Assembly: GCA_022410635.1 (NCBI GenBank)
Contig: JAJVDF010000583.1
Location: 1-64,000, forward strand
Source of the DNA: Tretioscincus oriximinensis
Lineage: Eukaryota > Chordata > Lepidosauria > Squamata > Gymnophthalmidae
DNA length: 64,000 nucleotides
Reading direction: 5' to 3'
Shown here one piece after another: positions 37,601 to 52,600 of this stretch (the first letter of the stretch is position 1; every line of letters begins with the position of its first letter). The notes under the pieces are model-generated. The model worked only from the letters and a program-made list of their open reading frames with translations. It had not been told where the DNA came from and made no database searches. A program made the position numbers and the translations under genes.

Positions 37601-40600
37601 CATAAAAATTAAGTAATCCCCAGATGTTTCAGACTAAGTGATCCACTTTCACTATAAAGCGAGGTGGGAGTAGGTTGCTAGAATATACCCTTATTGATTA
37701 AGTAAAATTAAAATATAAAAATATTTGCTTTTTCTTCATTGTTTGAGCTTGCTTTTACTAAAATTGATGTCTTCTTGTCTTGAGTTCACTCATCTATTGC
37801 TCCCAGAGCAAAAAAATAGTTTTTATGAAGTCTGCCACAGATTATTTTCAATAACGTTCCTTACAGAAAAACATTTTTATTTTTTGTTTTTAAATCAAAA
37901 CACTGCTTTCATTAGGCTTTAAAGAGCAATTCTAATTAATGGTTAGAAAAAGCAGAGAAAATTATTTAAAATATATTTGAATTAAGAATTATCTACCGGT
38001 AATCCTTCCTGATTTCCAATGATCAGTTCCAATAGCACTAAAGAGAGTTATTAAAAGGAACCCAGTTCAAAGTTAAATTTTAATTGTGTTAAAAGCTGAA
38101 TAGTATTTCACAAAACTGCATAATGAAATGTGATATCATTATTCCAAGAAATGCTATAGAAACAATAAATATTATAAAATACTTATGAGGCCAATAGTAA
38201 AATTCAGATTAATGTAATGTCACCAAATAATAATAATAATAATAAATCCATAGGTTTTGACTATGGTTTGCTTTTCTTATAGTTTATAAAACAATGTTTC
38301 ATTTCAAAAAATATGAAAACAGTTTAGTATATTTGTAGCCATTTTAAAATAAACAAAGTATTGTTTGTTAATCCTATTTTAGCTTGGGAAAATTTGCAAA
38401 ATTAAACTTCATAGAAATGCCTCATCCTTTCCCTCACATTTAATGTAATACATATCCTATAGGGAATATTTCATTTTTATCTATCAAGAAAAATAGTTTA
38501 CGGAAGGTTACAAAGCACTGAAAGTACAACTTTTCATATTTAAAAAAGATGAAGGAATCATTTAATCCACATTATATTTCTGTAGCAGAATTACAAGATA
38601 TTAATCTAAAAAGCATTGCATATTTCATCATTGCTAATAAATAAAACAATGCCTTTACCTGACTACTGCCAGCAGTTGCCACGCTGATTTCTGTTGCTCC
38701 TTGACCTTCATTTTGTCTCTCGGCTTCATGCAAGCCTGCATCATGCTTGCTTGGAGGTGTCCTCTGTCAATATAAGAGTTTATGGCATTATGTACAGCAA
38801 TCGAGCATACAGTCCCTCAAAGCTTTTGTCAAAATTCTGAATACATTAAAGCTCTCGATTCACAAAGCCACTGAACTACGCTTTGTATTTCATAACCTCT
38901 AGCCTCGGTAATGAGTGGCCGAAACTGACTATCTTAGTAAAAATGCAGGATGAAAGTGAAGCATATCCTCTGAGGATTACAGCCCTAGTAGACAAAGGAT
39001 TTGCTGCGAGACACAAAACACCATCCTCCACCAGCTGTGCTCACATCACTATCAAAAACACAACAGAACTGGAACAAACAACTGTCTCCCCTGCAATGTC
39101 ACATGATCTATGCATTAACTGAAGGCTACGACTGGAACAGAAAAAATACTACTTATACTTCACAATAAAAAGGTACACCTTCTGCATGGCTAGTCCCAAA
39201 GACACACGGTATGTCAGATCTGTACTAATGGCATCTTTCCATATTCCATCGACATTACTTATGCCGGAGCATCCATCTTAATAAGCAAGGCATTTACATG
39301 AGTCATTCATTCCTAGCTTAATCACTGTATAATTTCTCCTTAGAAAGGAAAAAATGCATTAATTTTAAATAGAGATTATGCAATTAACAACTATAAATTT
39401 ATTTGGCAATAAAACTAGGTTAAAAAAACATACTAATTGAAGCATATGCATAACTGTGCATAAATGGGAACGTGATACTTTTTCTTGAAAACTGATCATC
39501 AGAGCAAAATATGCACACTTGGGATGTGTGTATGTGTGGGATATTTGCACACAGTATGCATACATGTGCACAGTGGAAGGAGAGGCTTACAAGGAAATTC
39601 CTATTGGAATTAAACAAATTATTTTGCCAAGTATAGAAAATTAATTAGTTAATTCCATTCTGCTATAAACACCATTTGGACCTAGTTATTATTAACAATT
39701 CAGTCCTATGTTTTACTGTGTTTTCCTATAACTGAAGCTGTTTTCAAGAAATAAAAGGAGGCCAGAACGCAAAACATAAAAAGTCAAGAACAATTTATAA
39801 AAACACAAGTAAGAATGTTTAATGATTTCTATATCTTAATAAGGTCAGTCATGGCAATGTGCCTCTATGCCACTTAACAGGCAGAAAAAATGTCAGTTAA
39901 GTGCTGCCCTGTGGAAGTAGCACCTCCCACCCCCATCATGATGTCATTCTGCAAGTGTGTGTACATCAACATGGAGTGGGCAAGGCAAGTGCCCTTCCCC
40001 AGTGGCGGACCAGGCAAGACCAATGCACATGGCCCCATCTGGCATTTGGCCTGCCAAGAGGGACCAGAACCTACCCCAGAATTGGATCAGGCCAGGGGGA
40101 CGAGCGTCCCCCAGGCAGTGCAGTAAAATCTAAGCAAGTATTTGTGGGCTTTCACACTAGTAGACACTTTATAAGTTAATCAGACTCATACAAAGCCTAT
40201 GAGGTGGGCTTTTTTTGAAGATTCTTTTCAAAGTACAGTAGCAGATATGAATACGGACCCAAAAGTAGCGATACTATCTGACAAGTGAAAAACTGAAAGA
40301 ATGCCAATAAAATCTTGTTCAACATATAGACTTTTATGTTTCAAAAGAGCAACTGCACTCCCAATCTTGTAATTTCCCGATTTACTTACTACTGTAATGA
40401 CGTGCCAGCCAACTGAGCACTTAGTATATTTCCTGTCCGTTAACTATGGCTGAATATTACTAATAGTCTGTAAAACTATGATACCTGGAGAGCAGCTTTT
40501 AACTTTTCAGTTGCTTCAAAGACAAGAGAGCAGTTTCCTTCTTCCTAGGGCCAAAAGAAGTCCTACAAACCCTAAAATAAAGGTACTGTATGCATGGACT

Positions 40601-43600
40601 GCACATAACATAAATTTACATTTCCTCTGTACACCACGTATGCCCTTAAGCATTTGGTTCTGTAAAAATATTTTAACTAAAGGGGGAAAAAGTGAACATA
40701 AGGCAGAAACCATAGGAAATAGCTTGCGGGAAGTATTAAGATTCTCCTTTGAGTTGGAAAAAAAAGGATCCCTCTTTAGAGTATTGGAACGGCAGAACAT
40801 AATCACCATTTTTCTTAAATCAACTTTTTTCTTATTTATTCATTATTTTATACTGCCTAATACCTGAAAGTCTCAGGACAGGTAACAACAATAAATACAA
40901 CAATAAATTGCATTAAATACAACAACAGTTTTGTTGTATCTTGATATACCTTAAGATGGCAGACTGTTCTTTAATTTGGGGGCCATCATTGAGAAAACCA
41001 TGTTCAAAATGCCTATTTGCTACTGAAAGTGATGGTACAAGCAGGAACAAAGGAACTGCACAAAATAGGCTGCCAATTTATATATATTGCTCAAAACAAT
41101 TAAGGGNAACACTTAATGTTACACTGTTATGTTAAAGTGTTCCCTTAATTGTTTTAAGCAGTATATTTCCTAAAAAGCAATCTTCTTGGCAGGACCCATC
41201 AAAAGAGATGGGAGAANGTATGCACACAACCACTTTTGTGGTATAAAGATCACAAAACTTCTATATTTTCTTACTTTATTCTTAATAGTTATGTCCTGCT
41301 TTTCTTCTAAATTCTCAATCACAATATACTTCAACCTGCTTAGGATAACAATTAGAGATAGCTAAGCATCAAAGGCATTGGTGAAAAGGTATATTTTAAA
41401 CAGGTGCTGAAAACCATATAGTTGGCACCTGGTATAGCTCCAGTGTACNATTGTTCCAAAACTTGGGAAGCATCACAGAAGCTCTTCTTCTCACAAACAG
41501 AAACTGGCAGAAATACAAAAAGGGCCTGCCAGGTCCAATCTAGAAAAGATGGTCCATCAGATATTTGAAACCTTGGCTACTTAGGGCTTTATATACTAGC
41601 ATCAACATTTTCAATCAAACTCCATAGTAAATAGTTAGTGCAGATTTTCCATGAATGACAAAATATAGTGTGCATTCACTTCCAGCTTTGTGGCTGCCTT
41701 CAGGGGTAGCCTTATGTAGATTATATTATATTAAAGTACTCTGTATATTACCAGAGTGTGGTTAGGGTGTGGTTAAGATCTCCATATTTAGAATATGCCA
41801 AAGATATGCAATCCAGTTGAAGATGAAGATAAGAACTCCTAATTATGGCTGCTTCCTGAGACACAAGGAACTAAGATGAATTCATATACATCCTTAGGCC
41901 AAGTAGCCATTCATTTGGGAAGTAAATCAATCTTATCAAGAATCAGGTACCCCATAACTACTTGGACTATTTGGCACAGTTTGAATGTGCTTGNAGGGGT
42001 CTGCCTGGCCAACAGTTCAGAACTATTGGAAAGCCAGGCATACATACAGAGAAACATGGTGGTGCTTTCCAAGCATCACCATGTTGAACAAGCCCATAAT
42101 GGTGCAGCTATCACAACGCCTGGCATAGGTGGCACAAGAAGGACCCCAAAACTGTCACAGCTGGGTCCCCATAAGATGTGTTCTGTGATCCCAGCTACAG
42201 CTGTTTTTGGGGGGCTTCTTTTCACCCTGTCCATGCCAAGAGCAGCAGCAGAGGCATCACTATTTGCAGTATGGACTGAAGCAAGCTTCTTCTTCCTTTT
42301 TGCTGAGGACCTGGAGAATGCCACCCCGTTTCTGAATAAGTGCCATCTGCAGCAAGAGCACGGGAAATTCAAACAGCACCAGAGATAATGGGAATAATCA
42401 TTTTTGTTATCCCCTAGGTGCCCAATGTGGGCACCCAAGATGGCAGCCAGCAGCTGCTATTGAGTCCCTATGCACCTGAAAGAACAGAGTGGTAGAGGAA
42501 CATGAGGGTATTGATAATATACCAGATGACGTCTCCTAAAGGTGTTATATAGTTTCTGAACAACGTAAGAGAAGAAACAATCCCTGAAGACCTCCATACA
42601 AAGAACTATTGTGAAACAGTACCTCCAAGTCACGGACCCTGAAGTCAACATGGAAACACAGTCAATAATATCAAAAGCCACGGAGAGATCAAGGTGAACC
42701 AGTAAGAGGAGATCACTTATGTGGGTGGACCAAGGCATTCTCAGTGCTATATTCGAGCCCGAAACCAGACTGGAATGAGTACAGATAATCTGTTTCATCT
42801 AAGGACCGCCCTCTCCAGAATCTTGTACAAACAGATTATTTTAGGAAAGCCCTTTTAAAGAAAGGATGCCCTGCAGTTTCCTTAAGTGCCACTTTCACCT
42901 CCCACAGATCAATCTAGATCATTATTTTTGTCTAATTCTATAAGCTGCAACAGATAGGGACCATGGGGATCTTTGAAAGCAGCTTATCCCTCACACCTCA
43001 GTGACTGAAACTTATCTAAAATAGTAAGGCTAGATAATGTCCTGGGTGCCTCCACAAAACCCAGAGTCAACTACAGAGGCCATGCAAATCTGAGTCCATT
43101 ACCAATAGATTTCTACTCTTCCCCTCGGCAGCAAAAATCAGGGCAAGAATATATTATGCAACATTATTTGGGCATACGTTGTGCTAAGACAGCCTCATTA
43201 TACCATCACATCTGTTGCCTCTCCCCTCCCAACCCCCCCAAAACCCCAAACCTTTAAAAACTCACATTTTCATCCAAACAGCAATGAAACTTCTGTTATG
43301 TTGCTAATTGTTACACACAGGTTCAAGTTAATATTTTCATATATTGAAAATGCTTTTAAGAGGTTTNGAATCAAATATAATTCTATCATTGAATTGTATG
43401 ATAGAACTTGTAAACTACCTTAGGCACTGCTGGGTTAAAGGCATCAAATCAAACTAAATACATCTGTTAACTATTTCTTCACAGATTCTCCTTCCTTCCC
43501 ACAAACATATATACCAATGCAGAAACTAGACTTCAAAACAGGTGTTTCTTGATTCCTATNACAATTTTTAACTTTATTATCACATGAGGATGATTTCTGA

Positions 43601-46600
43601 AGTTGCAAAGAGTAGAGAAATAGAATACTTCTCTTTAAGAAAGTTTCCCAGCAAAATGCTGTCTTCCAAATGAGAACACATTTATTCAAATGAAAGAGAG
43701 GAAATTGCCCACATAAGACATAATTTATTTATTATTTATTCATACTTAAGGTTCACCCTATACTTGAATGTCTCAGGGTGGCCAAAAATAAAACAATACA
43801 AAATTGACAAATTAAAAACAGTACCTAAAATGAGAAGAAAAATGACATTTCTTCTGCCAAAGGCCATACGAAAGAGGTAATCTTCAAAGATCTTCTAAAA
43901 GAATACAACAGTGATTGATCCACCTCAAGGGGGGAAGACTAGTCCAAAGACTGGGGGCAGCCACCAAGAAAGCCCTGCNCTAGGTTCCCACTCCATTTGC
44001 TGTTGAGAGGAGGTAAATACAACTAGGAGGGTTTCCCCTGCAGATCTTAAGGCATGGACAGGTTGATATGGGAAAAGGCATTCCTTTTAGATATTTGGGG
44101 CCCAAATTATTTAGGGTCATAATCTAGGCACCTCATTGAACTAATTGCTTCCTTAGGGAATAACCTTCTATTCATTATTTGCCTAAAAGTATACACCAAA
44201 TAACAAAAAANCAGAAAGAAGTAAGTTGGAAAGAATGAAAGATTTGTATAGAGATCCACCCAACAACAACAGGAATCTAAAAATGATCTCCTTGGATATT
44301 AAAACAAGATGAATCACTACGATATTGTGGCACATGGAAATGTGCAGTTCCACGAAACTATGAGCTATACTCTACAGGGCCAGCTAAGTAGTCATTATGG
44401 TGTGTTTTTATTTATTTATTTTATGCTTATACTCTGCCCTATACCCGAAGGTCTCAGGGTGGCCAACAAAAACAATAGTAAAAAATTGACATATTAAAAC
44501 CAGTATGAAAACAGCATCTGAAGGTGGGAAGAAAAATGAAATTTCTTCAACCAAAGAGCAGGTTAAAGAGGTGTGTCTTCAAATATCTTCTAAAAGAATA
44601 CAATGATGGTGACTGACACATATTGAAGAAGACTATTCCATAGTTGGAGGCAACCACTGTGAAGGCCCTTTCCCTTTGCTGTCGGGAGGGGTGGTACAAC
44701 CAGNAGGACCACCATCCCTGTCGATCTTAAGGCATGGGTAGGTTGATATGGGAGAAGGTGTTCCTTTGGATATTTATGGTCCATGTTATTTAAACACCTT
44801 GAATTGCGCTAGGTAGCAGGTTGGCAAACAGTGCAGCTCTTTCAAGACTGGCATGATGTGTGTCCGGCCAGTCATTCTGGTCAGATGCTGCATTCTACAG
44901 CTTCTGAACCTTTTTCAAGGGCAGCCCCATATAGAGTGCATTACAATAGTCCAATTTAGAAATGGATTACTGTGGTCAGATCAGCTCTGTTCAGAGGTGG
45001 CCGTAACTGGAAGCAGGTTTTCCTGGCCACTGCCTCCACCTGCTTTTCAAGTGTCAGTGCAGTCAAGAAGCACCCCCAGATTTTGCTCCTTTCCCTTATA
45101 GGGCAATTCTACGCCATCAAGGACAGATTGCTTCCCAGCTTCGCAAACCCAAGTTGCTCCCAACACACAGCACCTCTGTCTTGTCTGGATTCAGCTTCTC
45201 AAGCAAAGTCAAGAAACATTTACTGCCTAACTCTCCAATCACAAGGTGATGCTTAGGTATCTATTCTAGAAGGTATTGATTCAACTGTCCTTCATGAATT
45301 TGTATAATTCAGGTTAGTGGTCATCCTCACTCTTTCTAGTATGACTGTTTCTAGTGTTTGTTAAATGTAATATGTAAAGTAGTTAGTAATTCGAAGAGTC
45401 AAGTTCCAAAATAAACACAAAGTAATTTTTGATCCATGTGTGTGATGGTGTGTACATGCTTTGGGATTACCCTTCTTTGGTGCACACATGTTTTTATGTG
45501 ATTCATTTAAAATTTGTTTTTTCTTTTCTAGTCACATTGTTTACTATGCCTACAAACACAATGATTCAAAGCATTCTGCCAGGAAGTCAAAGCCTGTGAT
45601 GATATGAGCATCCAACAAGTCTAATTAATTCCANTTTTAACTTTAGTAACGATATCTGTAAAGTGTGAAGTGATGAAGGCAGTGGTGCAAATTCTAGGGA
45701 TAGAATCTGTTTATGGTGTGTTTGCTGTGCTGTGCTTTTAATCTATAGTTCTACTAACTTGTATTGAAAAATTAGTTCATCATCCAGGTCAATGGAATTG
45801 TTAAGCAGATCAATAAATACAATGCAAGTCTATGTCTAGTCAAGCCAAGGGATTTTTTTTCTTTTGTCACAAATCCCCCAACCTTCAATTTTATACTAAA
45901 ATCANTATTTAAAGTAGAATCCCCATTAATTTGAGGTAAAACTGCGTTTTAAATGAGGACAGATGAAAGAACGAATAAAATATATAAACAGAACTAAATA
46001 CTGAAACCATTTTGTTTTCTGAAATGTCAAACTATTTAGCCTTCAAATGAAAGATAACCATAAGTTTTTGACATCCAGCAAAGGAGCTAGTAGCACTTTG
46101 AGACTAACAGGAGAAAAGTGGGTGGCATGCAAATGTGATGGGATATGAACTCCAGGTTTAGAAAAACAGGTAAATAGCAGAAACTAATCCTCTCATGTGA
46201 AAAAGTCCCTGGGGCAACAAGATGCAATGTCTGATAAATCAATCAATCAAATACTTAACAGATATCATAAAAATGTGTAATTGGCCAGGAAACCATTATC
46301 TTTGTTAAGTCCTTTGTTGATGGCCTGGAACTTATGAATGTATTCAAGTTCTGCTGCTTCTCTTTCAAATCTTCCTTTGTAGTTTGTTTGTTCAAGGACT
46401 GCAGTCCTGAGGTCTGAGATAGAATGTTCTGGAAGGTTGAAGTGTTCAGCAAATGTTTTCTGTGTGTTGCCATTTTGAATATATGATTTGTGTCCAATTA
46501 TTCTCTGGCGAAGGGATTGTCCTGTTTGCCCAATGTAGAGTGTTGAGGGGCATTGTGGCAGAAAATGGAATACACCACATTAAAAGATGAACATGTAAAA

Positions 46601-49600
46601 GTGCCTCTAATATTGTGGGTGGTGTGATCAGGTCCCGTGATTACATTGCCAGGGTGGATGTGTGAGCAGAGTTGACATCTGGGTTTGTGGCAGGCTCTAG
46701 TTCCCATTTCTCCATCCATGTTCTGTGTCCTCTATGTGAGTAGTTGTTTGTGGTTGGGTAGTTGTTTGTAAGCCAGCAAAGGTTTACCACCAAGTGCTCT
46801 TGAGAGAGCAGCATTCTTATCTAAAATAGGTTGAGGGGCCTATGTATTTGAGGGGCCCCAATTGTGAACTGTATGTTGTTTTCTGTCCTCAATCTGTCCT
46901 ATAATAGGTTGGTTCTGGGTAGCATTCTGGCTCTGTTGATTTGTTTTTTTACTTTATGTGGTGGGTACTGTAGCCTGAGGAATGTTTGTTGTAGTTTCAG
47001 GAGTTTGGNGTTTCTGTCCTTTGGATCCAAGCAGACGCAATTATATCTGAGAGCTTGGCTATAGACAATAGATTTGGTTATGTGTTCAGGGTGGAAACTA
47101 GAGGCGTGTAAGTAGGTGTTGTCGATCAGTGATCAGTGGGTTTGCAGCTATTTCTCTGAAATTGACTACCATAAGTTTTTAGCCATTCAAATGGAACAAA
47201 CGTAACTATTGCTCAATTTAATTTACTTGTTTTTTGTTTTATTTTTCTCAAAATCGTCTTTCAAAAATAACCCCACACCTTTTAGTTTGGAGAGTAGGTT
47301 TGGCAAGAACTGTACACCTTTTTTAAATTGCAAGTTACTTTTGACATTACGTTGTCAAGCATAACAGCTTATTTTAATCTATGCTTTTCTTTGGTCTTCT
47401 GTAAGGAGAACTTATTATCTTAAATATATTTTTTCACTGCACTGCCCTTGAATTTTATTTATTTAATTGAAGCTTTCTGGTTTTATGCTACAAGAATGGC
47501 TGATACCTGGCATGCACTGTACCTANTGCTGGAAATGTAGACGTTTCTGTTTTAAATTTTTATAATAACAAATTTTAGTAAGTAGTAAAGTCAGTAAGCA
47601 GGCCTGGCAATTAATATATTTTAAGTCGGACATTAGTGTCACTGAACCACAAAATCATCTTATGGACAACAACCAATATAGAAGATTGAGCTTTATGCTA
47701 TTTAACAGCAATTTGCAGTCTCAACCAGGAAATAGGGCTAATGATNATTAAAAAGAGAGAAATAATAAGCTGACTCAGGTTTCTGATACCACAGATAACT
47801 CGTGAATCATACTGACAGAGCAAATATCTGATCGACAGTTTCACTGAAAGCCAAAACCATGCTGTACTGGTTGTAAAACATACAGCAAATAGGCACAATG
47901 TTGTTACAAAACATAATTTGGAGTTTCTTCATAGGGTGCTGAATGACAAGCTCCCAACCTGAGAACAGCTGAAAACCAAGTGATACAATTGAAAAAGTAG
48001 GCTGACAATATGAAGTATCAACTACTGTCCAACACTCCTTACGATTAAAAGAAGAGGCAGCTATTTTTATAGCACTGATGGGATCAAACCCTAGTGGCAA
48101 TATAGGAATTGTCTCATCTCCTTACAACTGGGTCATGGCCGGCAAGCCAATTAAAAAAACACATTCAGGGTATTCGTAGCTATACCTAAATGAAGTCTAT
48201 TTAAATTTTATTTTCTAAAATATCCCCTGATAAATTACTGCATGTCATGCATTATTAGGAAAATAAACACTAACCTCTGTTTCAACAGTTTGGGACTGAA
48301 GAAGCTGTCTTATACGCAGAATATCTTTTTCAATCTGTTGAATTCTAGCCACTCTCACCTGGAATACCACAATATTTGAAACAATTATTTTGAAGTGAAA
48401 AATGGTTGGTCAATAATCAGCAACCGTAACAAAGAGTTCTTAACCCATGAAAAAATGCTCACTTTCTACACTCTTATGCCCTGTTCTACATGGAATTCAG
48501 TAAAAGGAACCCCAAAACAAGTGAGCTCTAATCCAGCTCACAATGTTAACACATTGTACTCTGAGTGCTCAATGCTATGACTCCTTAGTCTTCTCTTTAC
48601 ATCCATCACTGTTATATATATCCATCATAATTTTTATTCATTGTGCACCAGTTACAGTCTACATTTCCGCTTCATTTTTTGCTGTATTTTACTAACAACT
48701 TGAATGTGCTGATTTTAGTTTCCAACATTTCATTTGAAACAGGGCAAGACAGAAATTGAAATAAATTTAATAGCCACACTCTAAGGGTCCTTCCTCACCA
48801 AATGGTTACCTCGCTATTTTCAAGTCTGTAAAAAAGCATTTGTGATTGTATCTCTCACTTTCAAGTTTCCATACTGCTCCGAAACATTGCCTAGCAATCT
48901 CATCACACGACAAGCCCCATAAGGCACTGCTGCACTTGCCTTACAATTCCCAGTATTCTCTGCAAGCCTTCCTAAAATTTCCAAGTATTCTCTGCAAGCC
49001 TTGAAGTCTCGTGAAATTTGCCATGTTCAATTGCTGAATGTCCCCACGAAGCCTTCTTTCAGATTTTACAAATGCCCGTTGTTGAATCGCACAAACAGAG
49101 TGGCTAGAAATTCTGTGACATTGGGCCTTTTTAGCGAGTAGTTTGTTGTACATGAATGACTTCTTGGGGTGGATTGAAGGTGATGTTGCTTTCACCTTGC
49201 TAGAAACCATGAGGATGGACCCCTAACACATGCGAGGCTTGAGCTAGCCCACAAAAGACCCCACTGTTTTCCTCAACTGCAAAACAAATATTCTATGTTT
49301 TTTATTGTGATCCAAAGACCTTTGAGTATAGTACAGAATATAAATGTAAATTAAATGTAATCAATCAATAAATAAATGAGTTACAATACACAAAACAGAG
49401 GTCATAAAAAGGTTATAATGTATTTGTCATCAGATATCACAGAATATTCAGCATTGTGTTCATGATATTTAAGAGAAGCTAGTTATTTTTCTGGTTCATG
49501 CTACATACTATGAAAGCAGGGCCACTGATTTTCATATGAACAACCATTCCTCTAAATTGCATCTCTGAAGAATCTCCCACACTCATAATTTAATTATTCA

Positions 49601-52600
49601 ATTGTTCATTTCACTTAGCAATTCTTCCTTTAAATTTGGCTGACTCAGGCAGCATAACTTCTACTATATTGTCATGGTAACAAAAGCAGATATTTGCTTC
49701 TATGTTCCCACTTTTTTTGTAATTCAGTTACAGCAGTATTTTTACACTGACAGGATATTTATATTCTCTGCATATCTGTTTTTGTAACTATGTTTTCCAC
49801 TTTTTCTTCTGGGTGTTTTTGATTTTACACACTAGGGAGTGTCTTCCTCTCCTCACTCGGCAGATAAACTTGGCCAAAGAGATTGTAAAAGTCCCCTTAA
49901 TTCCAAAGTCTGTCACAATAATGTAACTGCCTAGAATATCCTATGTTTAGTACACCAGTACCTTACTTTATTTCACAAGTACAGGTTCTCAGAGGTATCT
50001 GTTTCACTCCAAATTTTTGATTTTTGATAAATTTTTCTCCCTCTTCTTCCTTAAGAGTTTCTGTGTAAAATTAAAGGATGTGAAAATGCGATTCCCCTTC
50101 CAGGTGCAGCACATATTAGAAGCTGCATGTGGTGAAAATTCCTCTTCTATAGCCATTAAAGACCCAAAGCTCCTGATTTGATGTGGGAACCCTATGCCAA
50201 GGGGTCCACACTAAATATTTTGTATGCTGCTTATTTAAAGTNGAATACAAATTTGCTTGCTTCTCAGGGAAGCTGTTGCATTTACATTAAATCATTCTGT
50301 AATGTATTACATAAGCTGCTTAATACAGACTGACATATACATTATTTATGTTACGTTACAACTGTTAAGTGCCTTTAACTAAGTGATTCCACGTCTTTCT
50401 ATTACACATTTTGCTACTGAACGTGTGAGATCAGAGATTAATTCAGCAATATCCTGGGACTTTCCTCCTATATAGCAGCCACTAGCCTGCATGTATCTAT
50501 GTTACATTTGATGATTGACTGGATTCTTAAAAGAATGTAGGATGACATACTTAAAATACATGTTTGTTGTGGTCATTTTTTTGTTTGTTCACAGTACCAT
50601 ATTTTATTTGTCCATAGTTTTATGGTGCACAGACCTTTAATAGCTAGAAAAGATAGTTCCAAAGCTTACTTGCTGTCCATCTGTACTGCCATTTTCTTGA
50701 AAGTTCCATAGAAACAATTTCTAGGAATCTCAGGGAACTCTTATTTATTTATTTACATTTTTATACCGGCTTATAACCATAGGTCTCAGGGCGGTTAACA
50801 ATAAAATAATAATTTTAACATATTAAAAACAGCCATATCTAAAAATGAGGAGACACTAGTTTTCTCAGCCAAAGGCCAGGCCAAAGAGGTGCGTCTTCAA
50901 GCGTTTTCTGAAAGTCCACAGAGACGGTGACTGATGCACCTTGAGGGGGAGACTATTCCAAAGCCTGGGGGCTGCCACAGCAAAGCCCCTATTCCATGTT
51001 CCCACCCTCACTGTCACTAAGGGTGGTGGTACAGTCTGAAGGGCCAATTATACCCAATTGTTGTCTGTGCTTCAGCCCTGCAGAATATTGAAAGGATATT
51101 TGTGTGTTTGGATAATGGAGGCGTTTCTTTCATGTCACCCATAGTCATCACTACAATCCGAAAAACCTTTATTAGGCAATTGGAATTTTGTCTGACACCA
51201 GTGTCTTTTGCTTGCAGCCTGTAAAAAACCTTTATGTTTTGGGTTTGAGAGTTTCTGCCGGCATCCTAGCTGGCATCTATTGGTGGTTTCAGCCATTGCC
51301 TCTATCAGTCTTGGCACTAGCCCTATGATAGATGTTCTTGGGGGAAGCTGTGCAGTAACAGGCACCACTGTAAACTGGTTCTTTCCCTCAACTGATTGTA
51401 ACTGGATGCTTTCTACAACTCAGTGTAATTTTCAACAGGGTGAATTACCATGTTGTAAGTCTCGGCAGAAGTTTCTTTATCCTTTGATTTACATTAGTAC
51501 CTACCTTGCTCATAAGATCCTCATCAAATACATTATAGAAAAATCTAGTCTTATAATTTATTGTCAACCACCCTAAGACCGTTATGTATAGGGCAGTACA
51601 GAAATGTAAATAAATAAAAAAAATCTTTTTTCACCATCTACTGTTTTGGCACTTTAAAGTTATTGAAAAGCTGTAGGAATTATCTTGGGGAAATATGNGA
51701 AAAAAACTTTCTTATAAGTCTTTTTAGTTGTTGGGACTGATCCTGAGCAATAGATTTATCTTATTTCCCCCACTAAATGCTGAAGGATTTAGATTTGGTG
51801 TATTTGGATTTGAAACAGGAAAAGCCTCTGCAGCAAACTGCAATTCAATTATTGCCTATGTTTCAAGTGAGGTATGAATTTCCAAATCATGAATGTAATG
51901 ATCACTAAGACTCCTTTATGCTGACATAAAAGTTTTTACTCTAGGAAAGGAAGAAAGAGAAATAAAGGTCAGATGGACAGGGAATGCAATAATAAATGGA
52001 AGACAGTAGCAAAAGGAAGCGTATGTTTCTTCTTTTAAACTTTACTGGATGCTATGAAATGTATCAGGTCATTATGTTTATTTATTCATTGGATTTTTAT
52101 ACTTCCATTCCAATATAAAACCAATCTCTCAGAAAAATGTAAACAGATGACAAACAGTAGATGTATGAACAAATTAAAAGCAAAACTACAGATAAAAATA
52201 ATTATTGGAATAGATTGGATAAAAATATACTAGTGGAATAAGCCCGTTGCTCCACTGTTATGGAACGGGCCCTGGCCCCTCCTCCTCCTTGCCTCCAACC
52301 ATACCTCCACTCACTTCCTCTCTCCCTTTCCCCATTCCTCTAGCGGTTTCCTCTCCTTGTCCCATCTACCCCTGCACTCACTCCCCCTGCCTCTCCTATC
52401 CATCCATCCATTCCTCCACTATTTGATTCTACCCCTCGACCCCTATAAACAACCTACCCACCTTCCTTCCCAGCCTCCTGCAGCTCCTCCTCTTTACCTC
52501 CCCTCCTTCCCAGCCACCTTTGCCACCCCCTGCATTTCTTCTCTGCCTTCTGCCCCCTTTGCCGCTCCCTCTTCTCTGTCACCTCCCTCCCATCCTGCCG

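Larger units (their letters stand above)
33078..38658 (-). other. APC: APC intron 8
   Basis: 5,581 bp. It carries the longest CR1/L2 copy (34290-35960) with a MITE half inside, a GC-richer unplaced segment at 35980-36240, a LINE tail fragment at 36955-37025 and an (AAT)n run at 38226-38245. The rest is AT-rich with nothing recognised. Confidence 0.85.
38764..48274 (-). other. APC: APC intron 7
   Basis: The longest intron between coding exons here, 9,511 bp. It holds a GC-richer segment of unknown origin (39890-40130), old L2-like LINE remains (40835-43100, 43725-45260), a palindromic MITE (41084-41164) and the Penelope-like element (46057-47180). No host gene was found inside. Confidence 0.85.

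Noticed and set aside
41876..42438. 170- and 120-codon frames on opposite strands
   Set aside because: They overlap each other inside old LINE remains and show no domain.
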